DNA of 64,000 nucleotides from Candidatus Abyssobacteria bacterium SURF_5 (lineage in GTDB: Bacteria > Abyssobacteria > SURF-5). The stretch lies in NCBI GenBank assembly GCA_003598085.1, contig QZKU01000115.1, forward strand, positions 24,267-88,266. Direction: 5' to 3'. Shown here in pieces: positions 61,904 through 64,000 of the stretch (position 1 is its first letter; each line of letters starts with the position of its first letter). Under the pieces are notes generated by a model. That model ran no database searches, was not told the origin of the DNA, and saw only the letters and a list, made by a program, of their open reading frames with translations. Position numbers and translations under genes: made by a program.

Positions 61904-63817
61904 ATGCAGATGCGACTTGGTGAATTGCTTGTGCGCCATCAATTGATAACAGAGGAGGAACTTCGAAGCGCCCTGGAGAACCAGAAATCGAACAGGAGGC
62001 GATTGGGCGAAATTCTGTTGGAGTGCGAAAAGGTTTCGCGCGTGGACCTGCTCAAGGTATTGGCGCTCCAGTTGGAAATCCTGTTTCTGGACCTGGAAAA
62101 GACCGAAATAGATGTTGAAGTGGTAAAACTGTTCCCGGCCAAATCCGCATCCAAATACTGCTGCCTCCCGATTCGAAAAGAGGCGAAGAAATTGCTTGTG
62201 GCGATGGCGGACCCGCTCAATCTGCAGGCAATCGACGACCTTAACCTGATCACCAAATGTGAGATAAAGCCGGCAGTTGCCGACCCCAAACAGATTCAGG
62301 CTGCCATCAAGAAAATCCATTCAAAAAAGAAAGTCGCGGATTTGGAGATCTCCACGCCCGAACTGGAAGTCCTCTTTCAGATAGTCCATCAAAACGACAT
62401 GGAAAACGGACAGGATCTGAGTGTTGCTGATCTGAAGATGCAAAGTGAACAAGCGCCGATCATCAGCATTGTAAATGTGGTTATCCATGAGGCGATACAG
62501 GAGCGGGCAAGCGATATTCACATTGAACCGCAAGCAGATTCGCTCATTGTTCGCCAGAGAGTGGACGGAGTTTTATATGAAAAGCATCAGTTGCCCCAGT
62601 GGATTCATCCGGCCGTTGTTTCTCGCGTAAAGATCATGGCAAATATGGACATTGCCGAAAAAAGAATTCCCCAGGACGGCAAGATACGCATTTTCGTGAA
62701 CTCGCTTTACTATGATCTTCGCATCTCCACGATGCCAACCATCTTTGGCGAGAAAGTCGTCATCAGGATACTGAACAGAAAAGAAACTCATGTTCGATTG
62801 GTCGATCTGGGCCTTGATGAGGGGAAGGTCGGCAAAATGAGGGGCCTGAACGCTCGGAAACAAGGGTTGATCCTGATGACCGGCCCCACGGGATCCGGGA
62901 AAAGCACTACCTTAAACGCGATTCTTCATGAGCTGAGATCGCCCGAAGTGAATATTGTCACCGTCGAAGATCCGGTGGAATACGACATCCCGAAAACGAA
63001 CCAGGTACAAATTAATCCAAAGGCGGGACTCACGTTCCCGGCCGCGCTTCGATCCATCCTGCGCCAGGACCCTGATATCATTATGGTAGGTGAAATCCGG
63101 GACATGGAGACAGCGGAAATCGGCATCAGAGCGGCGATGACCGGGCATCTGGTTCTGAGCACGCTGCACACAAATGATGCCGTATCAGCGGTAAGCCGGC
63201 TCTTAAACCTTGGGATCCCCGGCTTTCTCATAAGCTCCACGCTGTTGTATGTCCTTGCCCAGCGACTCGTGAGAAAGCTGTGCCCCGATTGCACCGTTGA
63301 ATATGAGCCGACGCCAAGCCAGCTACATGAGATCCAACGCTTGGTCACGGAGCCCCGCAAGCTCCCCTGGAGGCGCGGTGAGGGATGTCCAAAATGCAGG
63401 CAGAAGGGCTTTCAAGGCAGAGTAGCCGTCGGCGAGATATTTGTCGTAGACGATGAGATCCGTAAGTCCATAGAAATGCTCGAGCCGGAATCAACTCTCC
63501 TGGAAATTGCCTTCAAGAACGGAATGAACTCCCTCCTCGCGGATTTTTTGGAGAAAGTGAAGGCCGGCGTCACTGCAATGACCGAAATATGGAATGTGGT
63601 AGTGAGCCAGGATTCAGGTTCCCTGGTCTGTCCCGCTTGCGGCTGGCGCATCGAGCGCTCCTATGCGGCCTGCCCTTCATGCGGCTCGCTGTTAAAAGCC
63701 AAATGTCATGCCTGTAACCAGATCATCGACAGTTCCTGGCGTTTCTGCCCGTTTTGCCAGCACGAGCAAGAACCAAAACATGCGCCCGTCCCCGCGAATC
63801 TTATTGTTTCAGGGTAA
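61904..63817 (+). CDS. pilB: Type IV pilus assembly ATPase with C-terminal zinc ribbons
   Basis: A 637-residue secretion ATPase. The N-terminal GspE_N (MshEN-like) domain spans residues 1-145 (LGELLVRHQLITEEEL). The core has ERASDIHIEPQ, Walker A GPTGSGKSTT near residue 327, the Asp box VTVEDPVEYDIP, Walker B DPDIIMVGEIRD and the His box LSTLHTND. The CPDC...CPKC metal site normal for PilB follows. After residue about 575 four more cysteine pairs (CPACGW, CPSCGS, CHACNQ, CPFCQH) form an added double zinc ribbon not usual in PilB. GAGG lies about 10 bases before the ATG. Confidence 0.93.
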   Translation: MQMRLGELLVRHQLITEEELRSALENQKSNRRRLGEILLECEKVSRVDLLKVLALQLEILFLDLEKTEIDVEVVKLFPAKSASKYCCLPIRKEAKKLLVAMADPLNLQAIDDLNLITKCEIKPAVADPKQIQAAIKKIHSKKKVADLEISTPELEVLFQIVHQNDMENGQDLSVADLKMQSEQAPIISIVNVVIHEAIQERASDIHIEPQADSLIVRQRVDGVLYEKHQLPQWIHPAVVSRVKIMANMDIAEKRIPQDGKIRIFVNSLYYDLRISTMPTIFGEKVVIRILNRKETHVRLVDLGLDEGKVGKMRGLNARKQGLILMTGPTGSGKSTTLNAILHELRSPEVNIVTVEDPVEYDIPKTNQVQINPKAGLTFPAALRSILRQDPDIIMVGEIRDMETAEIGIRAAMTGHLVLSTLHTNDAVSAVSRLLNLGIPGFLISSTLLYVLAQRLVRKLCPDCTVEYEPTPSQLHEIQRLVTEPRKLPWRRGEGCPKCRQKGFQGRVAVGEIFVVDDEIRKSIEMLEPESTLLEIAFKNGMNSLLADFLEKVKAGVTAMTEIWNVVVSQDSGSLVCPACGWRIERSYAACPSCGSLLKAKCHACNQIIDSSWRFCPFCQHEQEPKHAPVPANLIVSG

Positions 63818-63832
63818 ATGATCGGAATTTCC

Positions 63833-63869
63833 AAATAAAAAGAAGGGGAAGAATTTCTTCTCCCCCTTC
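63833..63869 (-). terminator. Imperfect terminator for the right-edge minus-strand gene
   Basis: On the minus strand GAAGGGGG pairs with CCCCTTC, with a bulge and a short AT loop, and is followed by TTTTTATTT. There is no T-run in the plus direction, so it serves the gene entering from the right, though it also lies just after pilB. Confidence 0.4.
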
Positions 63870-63903
63870 CGGGCGTGCAGGAGAGGATCGGCGAACGGTT
63901 TAC

Positions 63904-64000
63904 TTATGGACAGTACTCCAGACTAACGTCTCTGATTCCGCCGTTAATAGCGGCATAGATCGGCGACATCGGGAACTTCGAAACGTTCTTGTCGTAGCGC
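63904..64000 (-). CDS. 3' end of an unidentified protein gene
   Basis: Thirty-one codons and a TAA are visible on the minus strand, ending INGGIRDVSLEYCP. The frame is open to the window edge, and a terminator-like hairpin lies 35 bases downstream. I do not recognise the family from this tail. It converges with pilB. Confidence 0.5.
   Translation of the reverse strand, partial: RYDKNVSKFPMSPIYAAINGGIRDVSLEYCP

Noticed and set aside
1..64000. tRNA genes, CRISPR arrays, transposases, prophage genes
   Set aside because: I checked the intergenic gaps by eye and saw no cloverleaf with a TTCRANNC loop, no regularly spaced repeats and no transposase-like protein. A tRNA or repeat search program would settle this.

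Overview
The window is a dense, almost wholly coding stretch of a bacterial chromosome with fairly high GC. It carries about 55 protein genes, in tight operons with many ATGA stop/start overlaps and several GTG starts. I see no rRNA, tRNA, CRISPR array, transposase or phage gene. A complete 13-gene complex I operon, a large membrane glycan cluster with a flippase, a SPOR-domain protein and type IV pilus genes suggest a Gram-negative, respiring bacterium. DisA, a pyruvoyl arginine decarboxylase and a class 1B dihydroorotate dehydrogenase with PyrK are an unusual mix for well-studied proteobacteria. I therefore lean to a poorly cultured lineage, but the sequence alone does not name it.

Layout. 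1-4281 (minus): a carboxylate/acyl-CoA catabolic operon holding an ADP-forming acyl-CoA synthetase alpha-type protein, an acyl-CoA dehydrogenase, an MFS transporter and the start of an amidohydrolase, with a promoter at 4253-4281. 4325-19127 (plus): nuoABCDEFGHIJKLMN with fused nuoCD. 19133-22604 (minus): M20 peptidase, flavin reductase-like protein and N-acyl-D-amino-acid deacylase. 22842-27169 (plus): a pentapeptide-repeat membrane protein, a monohaem cytochrome c and a TMTC-like GT-C/TPR membrane protein. 27323-34040 (plus): lysA-disA-pyrK-pyrD-pyrF-pyrE and a GNAT acetyltransferase. 34061-35576 (plus): a SPOR protein and an RmlA-type nucleotidyltransferase, followed by a 71-bp palindromic element.

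35686-50944 (minus): a thirteen-gene surface-glycan cluster (flippase, seven glycosyltransferases, a methyltransferase, three radical SAM proteins, a DUF2723/TPR membrane protein). 51002-54733 (minus): lepA-lepB-hemW behind a strong sigma-70 promoter. 54806-57425 (minus): a QueG-like Fe-S protein and serA. 57538-58937 (plus): pilC with its promoter and terminator. 59066-61572 (plus): agmatinase, pyruvoyl arginine decarboxylase and an endonuclease III-like glycosylase. 61615-63817 (plus): pilB behind a sigma-54-type promoter. 63904-64000 (minus): the 3' end of an unidentified gene.

How the genes work together: complex I oxidises NADH and pumps protons. The acyl-CoA operon probably feeds it by importing and oxidising an organic acid. 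The lysA-pyr run joins lysine and pyrimidine synthesis to c-di-AMP production. PdaD and SpeB form a two-step arginine-agmatine-putrescine route. The glycan cluster has the parts to build, modify, flip and extend a polyprenyl-linked glycan. The observations I rate most worth checking are the three radical SAM proteins in the glycan cluster, the pentapeptide/channel-like protein, the acyl-CoA dehydrogenase lacking the usual catalytic Glu, DisA inside a biosynthetic operon, and the PilB zinc-ribbon tail with its sigma-54 promoter.
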